From NCBI GenBank assembly GCA_003526065.1, contig DQBD01000277.1:1-17377 (forward strand): a stretch of DNA of 17,377 nucleotides, written 5' to 3'. Made by a program: the position numbers and the translations under genes. The DNA is from Gammaproteobacteria bacterium. GTDB taxonomy: Bacteria; Pseudomonadota; Gammaproteobacteria; Immundisolibacterales; Immundisolibacteraceae. The notes beneath the pieces are model-generated. The model did not search any database, was not told the origin of the DNA, and was given only the letters and a program-made list of their open reading frames with translations. This document shows, one piece after another, positions 1 to 7,529 of this stretch. The number at the start of each line of letters is the position of its first letter. Positions within the stretch are counted from its first letter, which is position 1.

Positions 1-69
1 ATACAGCCGCGTGCCGAATACCTTGATCGGCTGTGCCGCCAGGGGGCTGGCGGCAGGGAGTGGCCATGA
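1..69 (+). CDS. 3' end of an unidentified upstream gene (partial)
   Basis: Frame 1 is open from the window edge to TGA at 67-69 and ends in the residues AEYLDRLCRQGAGGREWP. This stop overlaps the ATG of the next gene at 66 as ATGA, the usual arrangement of translationally coupled genes, which is the main reason to call it. Only about 22 residues are visible and I recognise no family. A perfect hairpin at 34-55 lies inside the coding end. The alternative is that this is simply the leader of the next gene. Confidence 0.4.
   Translation: MQPRAEYLDRLCRQGAGGREWP
34..55. repeat. Perfect GC-rich hairpin upstream of the HDOD gene
   Basis: TGCCGCCAG, loop GGGG, CTGGCGGCA is a perfect 9-bp stem that ends directly before the GGGAG ribosome site at 56-60. 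The inner 7 bp are identical to the stem at 10370-10387. Confidence 0.6.
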
Positions 70-1232
70 CGCTTTGGGTATTGGGCGGCCTGGCGCTGGC
101 CGCGTTCGGTGTGTGGTGGTGGCAGGCTTCGGCAGCGGCGCAACGGCAGTCGGAGCGGCGCGATGTGTGGCGCCGCTGGCAGGCCAGCGTCACGGTTGCC
201 GCGTCGAACGCGGAACCGGCGCCGGTTCCGGCGGGGGACGAGGCGCCCGCCGACAGCACGCGTGCCGCAACGCCGTCGCGGGTGCCCCCCGTGTCGCTGC
301 TCAACACCCGGCCGGTGACGCCCGAAGCGGCGGCGTGCCTGGTCGACCTGTCCGACAGCTTGCCGCGCCCGCGCGCGGTGCTCACGCAGTTGTTGCTGGC
401 GGGTGACGATCCGGTCGAGTTGGCACGCGTGGTGGCGACCGATACGGCCAGCGCGGCACTGTTGCTGCGCACCGTCAACTCGGCGCGGTTCCACCTGACG
501 CGCCCGGTTTCCAGCGTTCAGCATGCGGTCACGTATCTGGGGGCGAACCTGGTGCGTGACATGGCCATTCGGCATGCCCTGGCGTTGCCGGCGCCGGCAC
601 ATGACCCGGCCGCCGAGCGGGCCAACCAGCGCCTGTGGCGCATCGGTTACCTGGCGAGCACCATCGCCCTGGCGGTGGCCCGACACCAGCGGTGGCCGTC
701 GGCGGGAGCGTTGTCCACGCAGGCGCTGTTGTTTGGCCTGGGTGACATTGCGCTGTTGGCGCACCATCCAGGGCTGGCCGAGCTGTACGCCCCCGATTAC
801 GGCCTGCCCGCGCGGGTCGAGGAGATTCAGCGACGCCTTGCGCTCAACCCGGCCATGGCGGCGGCGCATTTGGGGCGCGTGTGGCAGTTGCCGCAGGAGC
901 TGGTCCGGGGGCTGGGTGCGAGCCTGACACCTCTGGCCGGCGGCCCGCAGCAGTTGGCGCCCGACCTGTTGGCGCCGGTTACGCTCGGCTACTTTTCCAC
1001 CGGCCTGGCGGATGTGATGCTGCGGCAGGGGAGCTGCGATCCACGGACGGCCGTCGACACCCTATTGGGGCTGCCACACGCGTTTTTCCTGCCCGAGTAT
1101 CTTGCGGCCTGCGGTGTGTCGGGTGTGCTGGACGCGCTGGCACAACCGGCGGCAGCGCGCCGACTGAACGCGGTCTGGGCCAGCACCCATGCCACGGGGG
1201 AGCGCGACCGCCCGGAACCGTCGCCGGACTAG
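66..1232 (+). CDS. Membrane-anchored HDOD-domain protein
   Basis: A protein of 388 residues. Residues 2-20 form one hydrophobic segment (MTLWVLGGLALAAFGVWWW), followed by a basic stretch and a Pro/Ala-rich linker to about residue 75. An HDOD domain then covers roughly residues 85-290, recognised by LARVVATDTASAALLLRTVNSARF, PVSSVQHAVTYLG and LLFGLGDIALL. HDOD domains are non-catalytic relatives of HD phosphohydrolases and occur in signalling proteins; no partner domain is present, so the role here is unknown. I chose ATG 66 because GGGAG at 56-60 is well spaced before it; the frame also allows GTG at 33. It is coupled to an upstream gene through ATGA. Its stop overlaps the stop of the convergent ppsR by 4 bases, so no separate terminator fits between them. 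Confidence 0.85.
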   Translation: MTLWVLGGLALAAFGVWWWQASAAAQRQSERRDVWRRWQASVTVAASNAEPAPVPAGDEAPADSTRAATPSRVPPVSLLNTRPVTPEAAACLVDLSDSLPRPRAVLTQLLLAGDDPVELARVVATDTASAALLLRTVNSARFHLTRPVSSVQHAVTYLGANLVRDMAIRHALALPAPAHDPAAERANQRLWRIGYLASTIALAVARHQRWPSAGALSTQALLFGLGDIALLAHHPGLAELYAPDYGLPARVEEIQRRLALNPAMAAAHLGRVWQLPQELVRGLGASLTPLAGGPQQLAPDLLAPVTLGYFSTGLADVMLRQGSCDPRTAVDTLLGLPHAFFLPEYLAACGVSGVLDALAQPAAARRLNAVWASTHATGERDRPEPSPD

Positions 1233-2044
1233 AACACCCGTCGCTTCAGGCCGAACTGCTGGATGACGGTGGTAGCGATCTCCTCGATCGACTTGTGCGT
1301 CGAATCCAGGTGCGGGATGTTCAGGCGCTGGTACAGGCGCAGGGCCTGGCGCGCCTCGAACTGGCACTGCGGCAGCGATGAATAGCGACTGCCGGGGCGG
1401 CGTTCCTCGCGGATGCGGTGTACGCGCATCGGGTCGATGCTCAGGCCGAACAGTTTGTTGCGATGCGGCAGCAGGGATTTCGGCAACGTCTGGTTCTCGA
1501 GGTCGTCCTCGGTGAGCGGGAAGTTCGCCGCGCGGATGCCGAACTGCAGACTCAGGTACAGGCTGGTCGGCGTCTTGCCGGAGCGGGAGACGCCGATGAG
1601 GATGATGTCCGCCTCGACCAGGTGCTTGCCGTCCACGCCATCGTCGTGGGCGAGGCTGAAATTGATGGCTTCGATACGCTCTTCGTAGTCGTTCGATTCG
1701 GGGATGCCGTGGGTGGGCGTCGCACCGTGTCGGGCAGGCACGCCAAATGCCTCCTCCAGCGGCGCGATGAAGGTCTCCAGGACATCCAGGCACAGGACGC
1801 CGCTGCTGCGGATCACCGCGCGCAGGTGGTCGTCGGTGATGCTGCTGAGCACGACCGGCGGCTCGCCGCCGCTGGCGGTGTCGCGGATTCGTCCGGCGAC
1901 CTGGCGCGCCTTCTGTTCGGTGTCGATGAAGGGGATGTCGATGCGCTCGATGGCGTTGGCCGGAAAGTGGGCCAGCAGCGCCTCGCCGAGTGTCTGCACC
2001 GTAATGCCGGTCTGGTCGGAAACGAAGAAAACCGTGCGGGTCAT
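1229..2044 (-). CDS. ppsR: PEP synthase regulatory protein (bifunctional kinase/phosphorylase, PpsR/DUF299 family)
   Basis: The 271-residue protein has the full family length. It opens with RTVFFVSDQTGITVQTLGEALL, typical of the DUF299 family, and carries the P-loop-like GVSRSGKT at residues 151-158. Members phosphorylate a threonine of phosphoenolpyruvate synthase (or pyruvate phosphate dikinase) with ADP and reverse this with phosphate, and so switch gluconeogenic PEP formation. The target gene (ppsA or ppdK) is not in the window. It starts at ATG 2044, 11 bases after the mltD stop, with no strong ribosome site, so it is probably read from the mltD transcript. The 3' end overlaps the convergent HDOD gene by 4 bases. 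The family call is firm; PpsR rather than PDRP is inferred from the gammaproteobacterial context. Confidence 0.93.
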   Translation of the reverse strand: MTRTVFFVSDQTGITVQTLGEALLAHFPANAIERIDIPFIDTEQKARQVAGRIRDTASGGEPPVVLSSITDDHLRAVIRSSGVLCLDVLETFIAPLEEAFGVPARHGATPTHGIPESNDYEERIEAINFSLAHDDGVDGKHLVEADIILIGVSRSGKTPTSLYLSLQFGIRAANFPLTEDDLENQTLPKSLLPHRNKLFGLSIDPMRVHRIREERRPGSRYSSLPQCQFEARQALRLYQRLNIPHLDSTHKSIEEIATTVIQQFGLKRRVF

Positions 2045-2055
2045 CGGCGTGTGGC

Positions 2056-3624
2056 TCAGCTGCCGTCGCGGATGACGGTCAGGCGGTCGCCCGGCTTCAG
2101 GGCATGGGCGCGCAGGCCGTCGTTCCAGCGCTGCAGCTGCTCCAGGCTGACGCCGAAGTTCTGGGCGATGCGCCAGGCGGTGTCACCGCGGCGCACGGTG
2201 TAGGTTTCGCGCCGACTGGCATCGGCGACCGCGGTGGTTTCGGACGGCCGGAACACGCTCAGCGTCTTGCCGACCGTCAGGACGTCGTTGCGCAGGCCCG
2301 GGTTGCAGGCGGCGATGTCCTTGACGCTGACCTGATAGCGCCGTGCGATGTCCCACAGCGTGTCGCCGGCAGCCACCCGATGCACCACCCGCTCGCCCTG
2401 GCAACTGTGGCCGGGGCCCGGTCTGCGGTCGGCCGTGTAGGCGACCGGGATCAGCAGGTCCTGGTTTGCCTTGAGCATGCCCGTGTGCAGCCCGTTGGCC
2501 TGCCGCAGTGCCGCGATGCTCACACCGTAACGCCGCGCCACGCCGGTCAGCGTCTCGCCGCTGCGCACCTTGTGCCGTCGCCACTGGACGCGCTGCTGGG
2601 GCACGGACGCGTCGGCCTCGACGCCGGCGACGGCATCGCGGGGCAACACCGCCAGGTGCTGGCGGGCGTCGTCGGCGGCGGCGACGGGGACCAGGAGCCG
2701 ATGTGGGCCGCCGGGAGGGGTGCTGCCACGGTGATAGCCGGCGTTCAGGGCCAGCAGGTCGTCGGTGCCGAGGCTTTCGACCGCGGCCAGCAGGTCGAGA
2801 CGGATCGGACCGTCGACGTCCACAGTCGTGAAGTAGGGCTGGTTGGGAATTTCCGGCAGGCGGATGCCGTAGCGCTCCGGGTGCGCCACGATTTTTCGCA
2901 GCGCCAGCAGCTTGGGTACGTAGCAGCGCGTTTCCTGGCGCAGCGGCAGGTCCAGGAACCGGGTGCCGCGATTTTGCGCCAGGTTGGCCTGGCACAGGCG
3001 TGACACATACCCCGGGCCGCCGTTGTAGGCGGCCAGTGCCAGCGTCCAGTCGCCGTCGAACTGCCGGGCCAGGGTGGCCAGGTAGTCGAGCGCGGCGCGC
3101 GTCGAATCCACCACGTCGCGGCGCTGATCCACCCAGGCGGTCTGTTGCAGGCCGTAATCCTTGCCGGTTTCGGACAGGAATTGCCACAGGCCAACCGCGT
3201 TGCTGCGCGACACGGCGGTCGGCACGAAGGCGCTTTCGACCACCGGCAGCAATGCGAGCTCGGTCGGCAGGCCGCGGCGCTCGATTTCGTCCAGGATGTG
3301 GAAAAGGTATCGGTTGCCGCGCGTCAGGACGTTGTCCAGCCACAGCGGATGATCCAGATACCAGCGCAGCTCCGCTTCGATCTGCGGGTCGGGCGGTATG
3401 TCGATGGCAAAGCCGTCGCGCACACGGTCCCAGATGTCGATGTCCTGCGCCGCCATGGGCGGGGGCGATTTCTTGCGCGCGCTGCTGGGGGGCTCGGGGC
3501 GCTTGCTGCTGGTGTGGGGGGTGCCGGGCGTGGAGCAGGCCGCCAGGGCGAGCAGCAGCGTGGACACGAAAAGCACCATGGCGGTGCGCAGGAAGGCGTT
3601 GAGCAGTGGCGTATCCGCAGGCAT
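2056..3624 (-). CDS. mltD: Membrane-bound lytic murein transglycosylase D, lipoprotein with three LysM domains
   Basis: The predicted 522-residue protein begins with a lipoprotein signal: a hydrophobic stretch ends in lipobox LAAC with the lipidated Cys at 30. The SLT-type catalytic domain follows, with Glu130-Ser131 in LALLPVVESAFVP, then NAVGLWQF, and AYNGGPGYVSR near 199-209. It would cleave the MurNAc-GlcNAc bond of peptidoglycan to give 1,6-anhydro ends, from the inner face of the outer membrane. Three C-terminal LysM modules (about 351-393, 413-458 and 474-517) would bind glycan. I chose ATG 3624 because it gives a compact lipoprotein signal; ATG 3579 is an alternative, and the open frame runs further upstream to 3747. 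It lies 70 bases after the DUF3179 gene and 11 bases before ppsR, on the same strand. Confidence 0.93.
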   Translation of the reverse strand: MPADTPLLNAFLRTAMVLFVSTLLLALAACSTPGTPHTSSKRPEPPSSARKKSPPPMAAQDIDIWDRVRDGFAIDIPPDPQIEAELRWYLDHPLWLDNVLTRGNRYLFHILDEIERRGLPTELALLPVVESAFVPTAVSRSNAVGLWQFLSETGKDYGLQQTAWVDQRRDVVDSTRAALDYLATLARQFDGDWTLALAAYNGGPGYVSRLCQANLAQNRGTRFLDLPLRQETRCYVPKLLALRKIVAHPERYGIRLPEIPNQPYFTTVDVDGPIRLDLLAAVESLGTDDLLALNAGYHRGSTPPGGPHRLLVPVAAADDARQHLAVLPRDAVAGVEADASVPQQRVQWRRHKVRSGETLTGVARRYGVSIAALRQANGLHTGMLKANQDLLIPVAYTADRRPGPGHSCQGERVVHRVAAGDTLWDIARRYQVSVKDIAACNPGLRNDVLTVGKTLSVFRPSETTAVADASRRETYTVRRGDTAWRIAQNFGVSLEQLQRWNDGLRAHALKPGDRLTVIRDGS

Positions 3625-3694
3625 GGGGCGGCATTCTACGGACGAAATGGGCTGCTGGTGACAATCCTGCCTGGCCGGGCCCATGAAAGACGCT

Positions 3695-4648
3695 TCAGGG
3701 CGTTGCTGCGGGCGCCGTGTAGACGCTGCCGGTCGGATGCCCGGCATGCCAGGCGAACCAGTACTCGGTTGCCGTCGGCACGGGCTTGCCGTCGATATCG
3801 GTCACCAGTGCGCGTTGGTCGGCGTAGTTGAAGTCGATCCGGTAGCTGGCGCCTTCGAAGCGGTCGGTAAACGGTCCATCGTGCGCCGTCAGCTCGGCGA
3901 AGGGGTAGGCGCGATAGCGTGTGCCACGACGGATGACCAGCACCGGTTCCTTGGGGTGGTAGCGATCGCTGCGGGCCGCAACCGGGAACTGCAGTTCGCT
4001 GTTGGTGGCGTAGTCGGCGTAGGGGTCTTGTCCGTACGGTCGGCGGTGGCCGGTGTCGTCGCTGAGTACCTGCGTGTCGGGATGACGGGTGAGCCAGTCG
4101 GCCCAGCTGGTTTCGACCACGGCCAGCGGGGTCAGGCGTTCGCCCCGGCGCGGGCCGGCGATGGCCTCACCTTCAAGCGGCAGCCACAGCGACTCGCTGG
4201 CGCGGTCGAACAGCACGGTTCCGCTGTTGTAGAGCAGTCCCGACACACCGAAGCGGTCGGCGGTTTGGGCGTGGCCGGTGAAGAAGCCGGCCACGGTGCC
4301 GCTCAGCGGGCTGTAGACAATGAGAAACGGACGCGTCCCGATGCGGTCGTTGACGGCCTCATGCCAGACCAGCACCGAGCGTGGGTAGGCGCGCGCGACG
4401 CCATCGATCACCACGCCGACGACGCGTTCCTCGAAGCCCATGCCGATCGAGTCGCCGGGCACGAAATTCGGATCGTCCAGCGCCGGGATGCCGTCGCGTG
4501 GCTGTCCGCCACTGGCCAGGGCTGCCCGCGGCAGCTCGAGGTTGGACAGGTCGAAGCCGTTCCATTCGTTCGCGGGCTCGGCCCGTGCGGCCAGGCTCAG
4601 GCCCAGCAGCACGCCGGTGGCCAGGCGTGCGGCACGTCGGGCGAACAT
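3695..4648 (-). CDS. Exported DUF3179-domain protein
   Basis: A protein of 317 residues. An N-terminal signal peptide (MFARRAARLATGVLLGLSLAARA) implies export to the periplasm. The rest matches the DUF3179 family: IGMGFEERVVGVVIDGVARAYP, WHEAVND, and FGVSGLLYNSGTVLFDRASESLW are its recognisable blocks. The function of the family is unknown. Many members, as I remember them, have a conserved Cys in a YCPLTG-like motif; here it reads YSPLSGT, without Cys. The ATG at 4648 shares its A with the TGA of korB (TGATG), so translation is likely coupled to the kor operon although the protein is exported. A longer start (4696) exists in the frame but would spoil the signal peptide and overlap korB. Confidence 0.85.
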   Translation of the reverse strand: MFARRAARLATGVLLGLSLAARAEPANEWNGFDLSNLELPRAALASGGQPRDGIPALDDPNFVPGDSIGMGFEERVVGVVIDGVARAYPRSVLVWHEAVNDRIGTRPFLIVYSPLSGTVAGFFTGHAQTADRFGVSGLLYNSGTVLFDRASESLWLPLEGEAIAGPRRGERLTPLAVVETSWADWLTRHPDTQVLSDDTGHRRPYGQDPYADYATNSELQFPVAARSDRYHPKEPVLVIRRGTRYRAYPFAELTAHDGPFTDRFEGASYRIDFNYADQRALVTDIDGKPVPTATEYWFAWHAGHPTGSVYTAPAATP

Positions 4649-5703
4649 CAGCGCAGCGCCGCGTTGATGTCGTCCAGGGCCGTCGCGCCGGGGCACAGGG
4701 CCTCGTACGGCAGGCTGTTGAGCGCCCTGTCATCGGTGCCGAGCACGGCGTGCATTTCCACCGGCGCGGCGTCGACGAACAGCAGGCCGGTCGGCACCGC
4801 GCCGTCGGCCTGCTGACGCTGCAGGTAGCTCATGGCACCGGCCCGGTCGTAGGGATCGTAATCCTCGGCCAGTTTCTTCAGGTACAGCGTCGAGCCGTCG
4901 TGCAGTGTCACCGCCACCCGTTCGCCGGGGGCGTACGCGGTGGTGATTTCCTCGGCGTGTGGCACGAAGTCGGCGGCGACCAGCGGCCGGTCGTGGCGGC
5001 GGATGTGGGCGTAGCTCTTGGTCGACGCTTCGTGATTGTTGAAGGTCACGCAGGGCGAGATGACATCGACGAAGGCGAAGCCCGGGTAGGCGATGGCGGC
5101 CTTCAGCAGCGGCACCAGCTGTGCCTTGTCGCCGGAGAAGCTGCGCGCCACGAAGCCGGCACCCATCTGCAGCGCCAGCTGCACCAGGTCGATGGCCGGG
5201 TAGGCATTGGTGCGGCCGCCCTTGTTCTTGGAGCCGGGGTCGGCGGTGGCCGAGAACTGCCCCTTGGTCAGCCCGTAGGTGCCGTTGTTCTCGACCAGGT
5301 AGAGCATGTTCACGCCGCGGCGGATGGCGTGAATGAACTGGCCCAGGCCAATGGAGGCCGTGTCGCCGTCGCCGGACACGCCGATGTACACCAGGTCCCG
5401 ATTGGCGGCGGCGGCGCCGGAGGCGATGGACGGCATGCGTCCGTGCACCGAGTTGAAGCCATGCGCCGGCCCGAGGAAGTAGGTGGGCGTCTTCGACGAG
5501 CAGCCGATGCCGGACAGCTTGCCGACGCGGTGCGGCGGCAGGTCGAGCTCGAAACAGGCCTGGATCAGCGCGGCGCTGACCGAGTCGTGCCCGCAGCCGG
5601 CGCACAGCGTGGACAGCGAGCCCTCGTAGTCACGGCGGGTCAGGCCCAGCGTGTTCTTGGGCAGTTGCGGGTGATGGATCTTCGGTTTCGGCAGGTAGCT
5701 CAT
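4648..5703 (-). CDS. korB: 2-oxoglutarate (2-oxoacid):acceptor oxidoreductase, beta subunit
   Basis: The 351-residue protein is the thiamine-diphosphate-binding beta subunit of a 2-oxoacid:ferredoxin oxidoreductase. CAGCGHDSV (from Cys34), IGCSSKTP (66-73) and the TPP/Mg motif GDGD (111-114) followed by NN (139-140) and YGLTKGQ are all present. With KorA it decarboxylates a 2-oxoacid to the acyl-CoA and passes two electrons through Fe-S clusters. The ATG at 5703 overlaps the korA stop as ATGA, and its stop overlaps the next start by 1 base, so it is the third gene of a tight operon. Substrate choice between 2-oxoglutarate and pyruvate cannot be read with certainty. 2-oxoglutarate is favoured by the subunit architecture and by the KorC partner. 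Confidence 0.92.
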   Translation of the reverse strand: MSYLPKPKIHHPQLPKNTLGLTRRDYEGSLSTLCAGCGHDSVSAALIQACFELDLPPHRVGKLSGIGCSSKTPTYFLGPAHGFNSVHGRMPSIASGAAAANRDLVYIGVSGDGDTASIGLGQFIHAIRRGVNMLYLVENNGTYGLTKGQFSATADPGSKNKGGRTNAYPAIDLVQLALQMGAGFVARSFSGDKAQLVPLLKAAIAYPGFAFVDVISPCVTFNNHEASTKSYAHIRRHDRPLVAADFVPHAEEITTAYAPGERVAVTLHDGSTLYLKKLAEDYDPYDRAGAMSYLQRQQADGAVPTGLLFVDAAPVEMHAVLGTDDRALNSLPYEALCPGATALDDINAALR

Positions 5704-7529
5704 GCGGACGCTCCCATGGCAAGGGCCTGCACCGGCGCCAGGTGACCGCCGATGTGATGCACCAGGAATTCGGCGGTGACCGGCATGCCGTCGTAATGCA
5801 GGATCGGCACCAGCTTGGCCGGTGAAATGTCGCCCTCGATCTGCAGCATGGCGCGCAGTTGCGCGTCGCGATTCTGCTCGACCACGAACACCGTGTCGTG
5901 CGCGGCGATGAAGTCGTACACCGCCTGCGAGAACGGGAACGCCCGCAGGCGCAGCGCGTCGACTTCGAGGCCCTGTGCGGCCAGCCCCTCCAGCGCCTCG
6001 GGCATCACCTCGGCGCTGGTGCCGAAGTAGAGGATGCCGGCGCTGGCGCCGCTGTCGCGTTCGATGACCGGTTCCGGCACCAGCCGGGCGGCGGTGTCGA
6101 ACTTGCGTCGCAGGCGGTCGACGTTGTCCTGGTACTTGTCGCCGTCCTCGGTGTAGGCACCCAGGCGGTCGTGACCGGAGCCGCGGGTGAAGAAGGCGCC
6201 CTTGCTCGGATGTGTGCCGGGCAGGGTGCGGTAGGGGATGGCGTCACCGTCGACGTCGAGGTATCGGAAGAACTTGAACCCGTCCTCGAGCTGCTCGGTG
6301 CTCACCACCTTGCCGCGGTCGGGGGCGTAGCTGTTGTCCCAGCTGAGCGGCTCGGACAGCCAGTCGTTCATGCCGAGGTCGAGGTCGCTCATCACCAGCA
6401 CCGGCGTCTGCAGGCGCTCGGCCAGATCAAACGCCTGCGCCGCCATGTCGAAGCACTCCTTCGGCGACGCCGGGAACAGCAGCACGTGCTTGGTGTCGCC
6501 GTGCGAGGCGTAGGCCGACGACAGCAGGTCCGACTGCTGGGTGCGCGTGGGCATGCCGGTGGACGGGCCGCAGCGCTGGATGTCGAACAGCACCACCGGG
6601 ATCTCGGCGTAGTAGGCCAGGCCCAGGAACTCGGTCATCAGCGACACGCCGGGCCCGCTGGTAGCGGTGAACGAACGCGCGCCGTTCCAGGCCGCGCCGA
6701 CCACCATGCCGATGGCTGCCAGTTCGTCCTCGGCCTGCAGGATGGCGTAGCGCTTGCTGCCGTCGGGGTTGACGCGGAACTGCTCGCAGTAGCCGCTGAA
6801 GGCGTCGACCAGCGAGGTGGAGGGGGTGATCGGGTACCAGGCCGCCACGGTGGCGCCCGCGTACAGGCAGCCCAGGCCGGCGGCCGAGTTGCCGTCGATC
6901 AGGATGCGGTCACCGACCGCCTGGCGCCGCTCGGCATGCATCGGCAGCGGGCAGGCAAAGCGCTCCAGCGCCGCCGCACGGCCCATCTCGAACGCCTTCA
7001 TGTTCGGCGCGATGAGCTTTTCCTTGCCGCGGAACTGCTCGCCCAGCAGCTGTTCGACGACGTCCGGCTCGATGTTGAGCAGCGCCGACAGCACGCCGAC
7101 ATAGGCGATGTTCTTGAACAGCAGGCGCTGGCGCGGGTTGCTGAACGCGTGCGTGACCATCTCGGTCAGCGGCACGTCCAGGAAATTGATGTCCGGCCGG
7201 CGCAGTTCGGGCGCCAGCGGCTTGGACGAGTCGTACAGCAGGTAGCCACCGGGCTCGACGCTGCGCACGTCCTCGGCGAAGGTCTGGCCGTTCATGGCCA
7301 CCATCAGGTCGACGCTGCCGCGCCGGCCGGTGTGGCCGGCCTCGCTGACGCGGATCTCGAACCAGGTGGGCAGGCCCTGGATGTTGGACGGGAAGATGTT
7401 CTTCGGGCCCACCGGCAGGCCCATGCGGAACAGCGCCCGCGCCACCAGGCCGTTGGCACTGGCCGAACCGGTGCCGTTGACGTTGGCGAAACGCAGGACG
7501 AATTCGTTGACCTTGGCTAGACGCGACAT
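5700..7529 (-). CDS. korA: 2-oxoglutarate (2-oxoacid):acceptor oxidoreductase, fused gamma-alpha subunit
   Basis: A protein of 609 residues. Residues 1 to about 190 are the gamma domain (VNGTGSASANGLVARAL, PSNIQGLPTWFEIRVSEAGHTGRRG). From about 205 the alpha domain follows with GNSAAGLGCLYAGATVAAWYPITPSTS, the QAEDELAAIGMV block and RCGPSTGMPTRTQQSDL. This fused arrangement is typical of aerobic and facultative 2-oxoglutarate:ferredoxin oxidoreductases, and the roughly 66 kDa size fits KorA of Azoarcus evansii. The start is ATG 7529, preceded by AGGTGG; it lies inside the end of korC (13-base overlap). The frame extends upstream to 7622, but that part has no family match. The stop overlaps korB by 4 bases. 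Confidence 0.93.
   Translation of the reverse strand: MSRLAKVNEFVLRFANVNGTGSASANGLVARALFRMGLPVGPKNIFPSNIQGLPTWFEIRVSEAGHTGRRGSVDLMVAMNGQTFAEDVRSVEPGGYLLYDSSKPLAPELRRPDINFLDVPLTEMVTHAFSNPRQRLLFKNIAYVGVLSALLNIEPDVVEQLLGEQFRGKEKLIAPNMKAFEMGRAAALERFACPLPMHAERRQAVGDRILIDGNSAAGLGCLYAGATVAAWYPITPSTSLVDAFSGYCEQFRVNPDGSKRYAILQAEDELAAIGMVVGAAWNGARSFTATSGPGVSLMTEFLGLAYYAEIPVVLFDIQRCGPSTGMPTRTQQSDLLSSAYASHGDTKHVLLFPASPKECFDMAAQAFDLAERLQTPVLVMSDLDLGMNDWLSEPLSWDNSYAPDRGKVVSTEQLEDGFKFFRYLDVDGDAIPYRTLPGTHPSKGAFFTRGSGHDRLGAYTEDGDKYQDNVDRLRRKFDTAARLVPEPVIERDSGASAGILYFGTSAEVMPEALEGLAAQGLEVDALRLRAFPFSQAVYDFIAAHDTVFVVEQNRDAQLRAMLQIEGDISPAKLVPILHYDGMPVTAEFLVHHIGGHLAPVQALAMGASA

Noticed and set aside
2183..3664. 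493-residue alternative frame over mltD
   Set aside because: Arg/Pro/Gly-rich out-of-frame shadow of mltD.
5859..7520. 553-residue + strand open frame opposite korA
   Set aside because: Antisense shadow: low-complexity His/Arg/Val-rich translation without domains, opposite a clear KorA.
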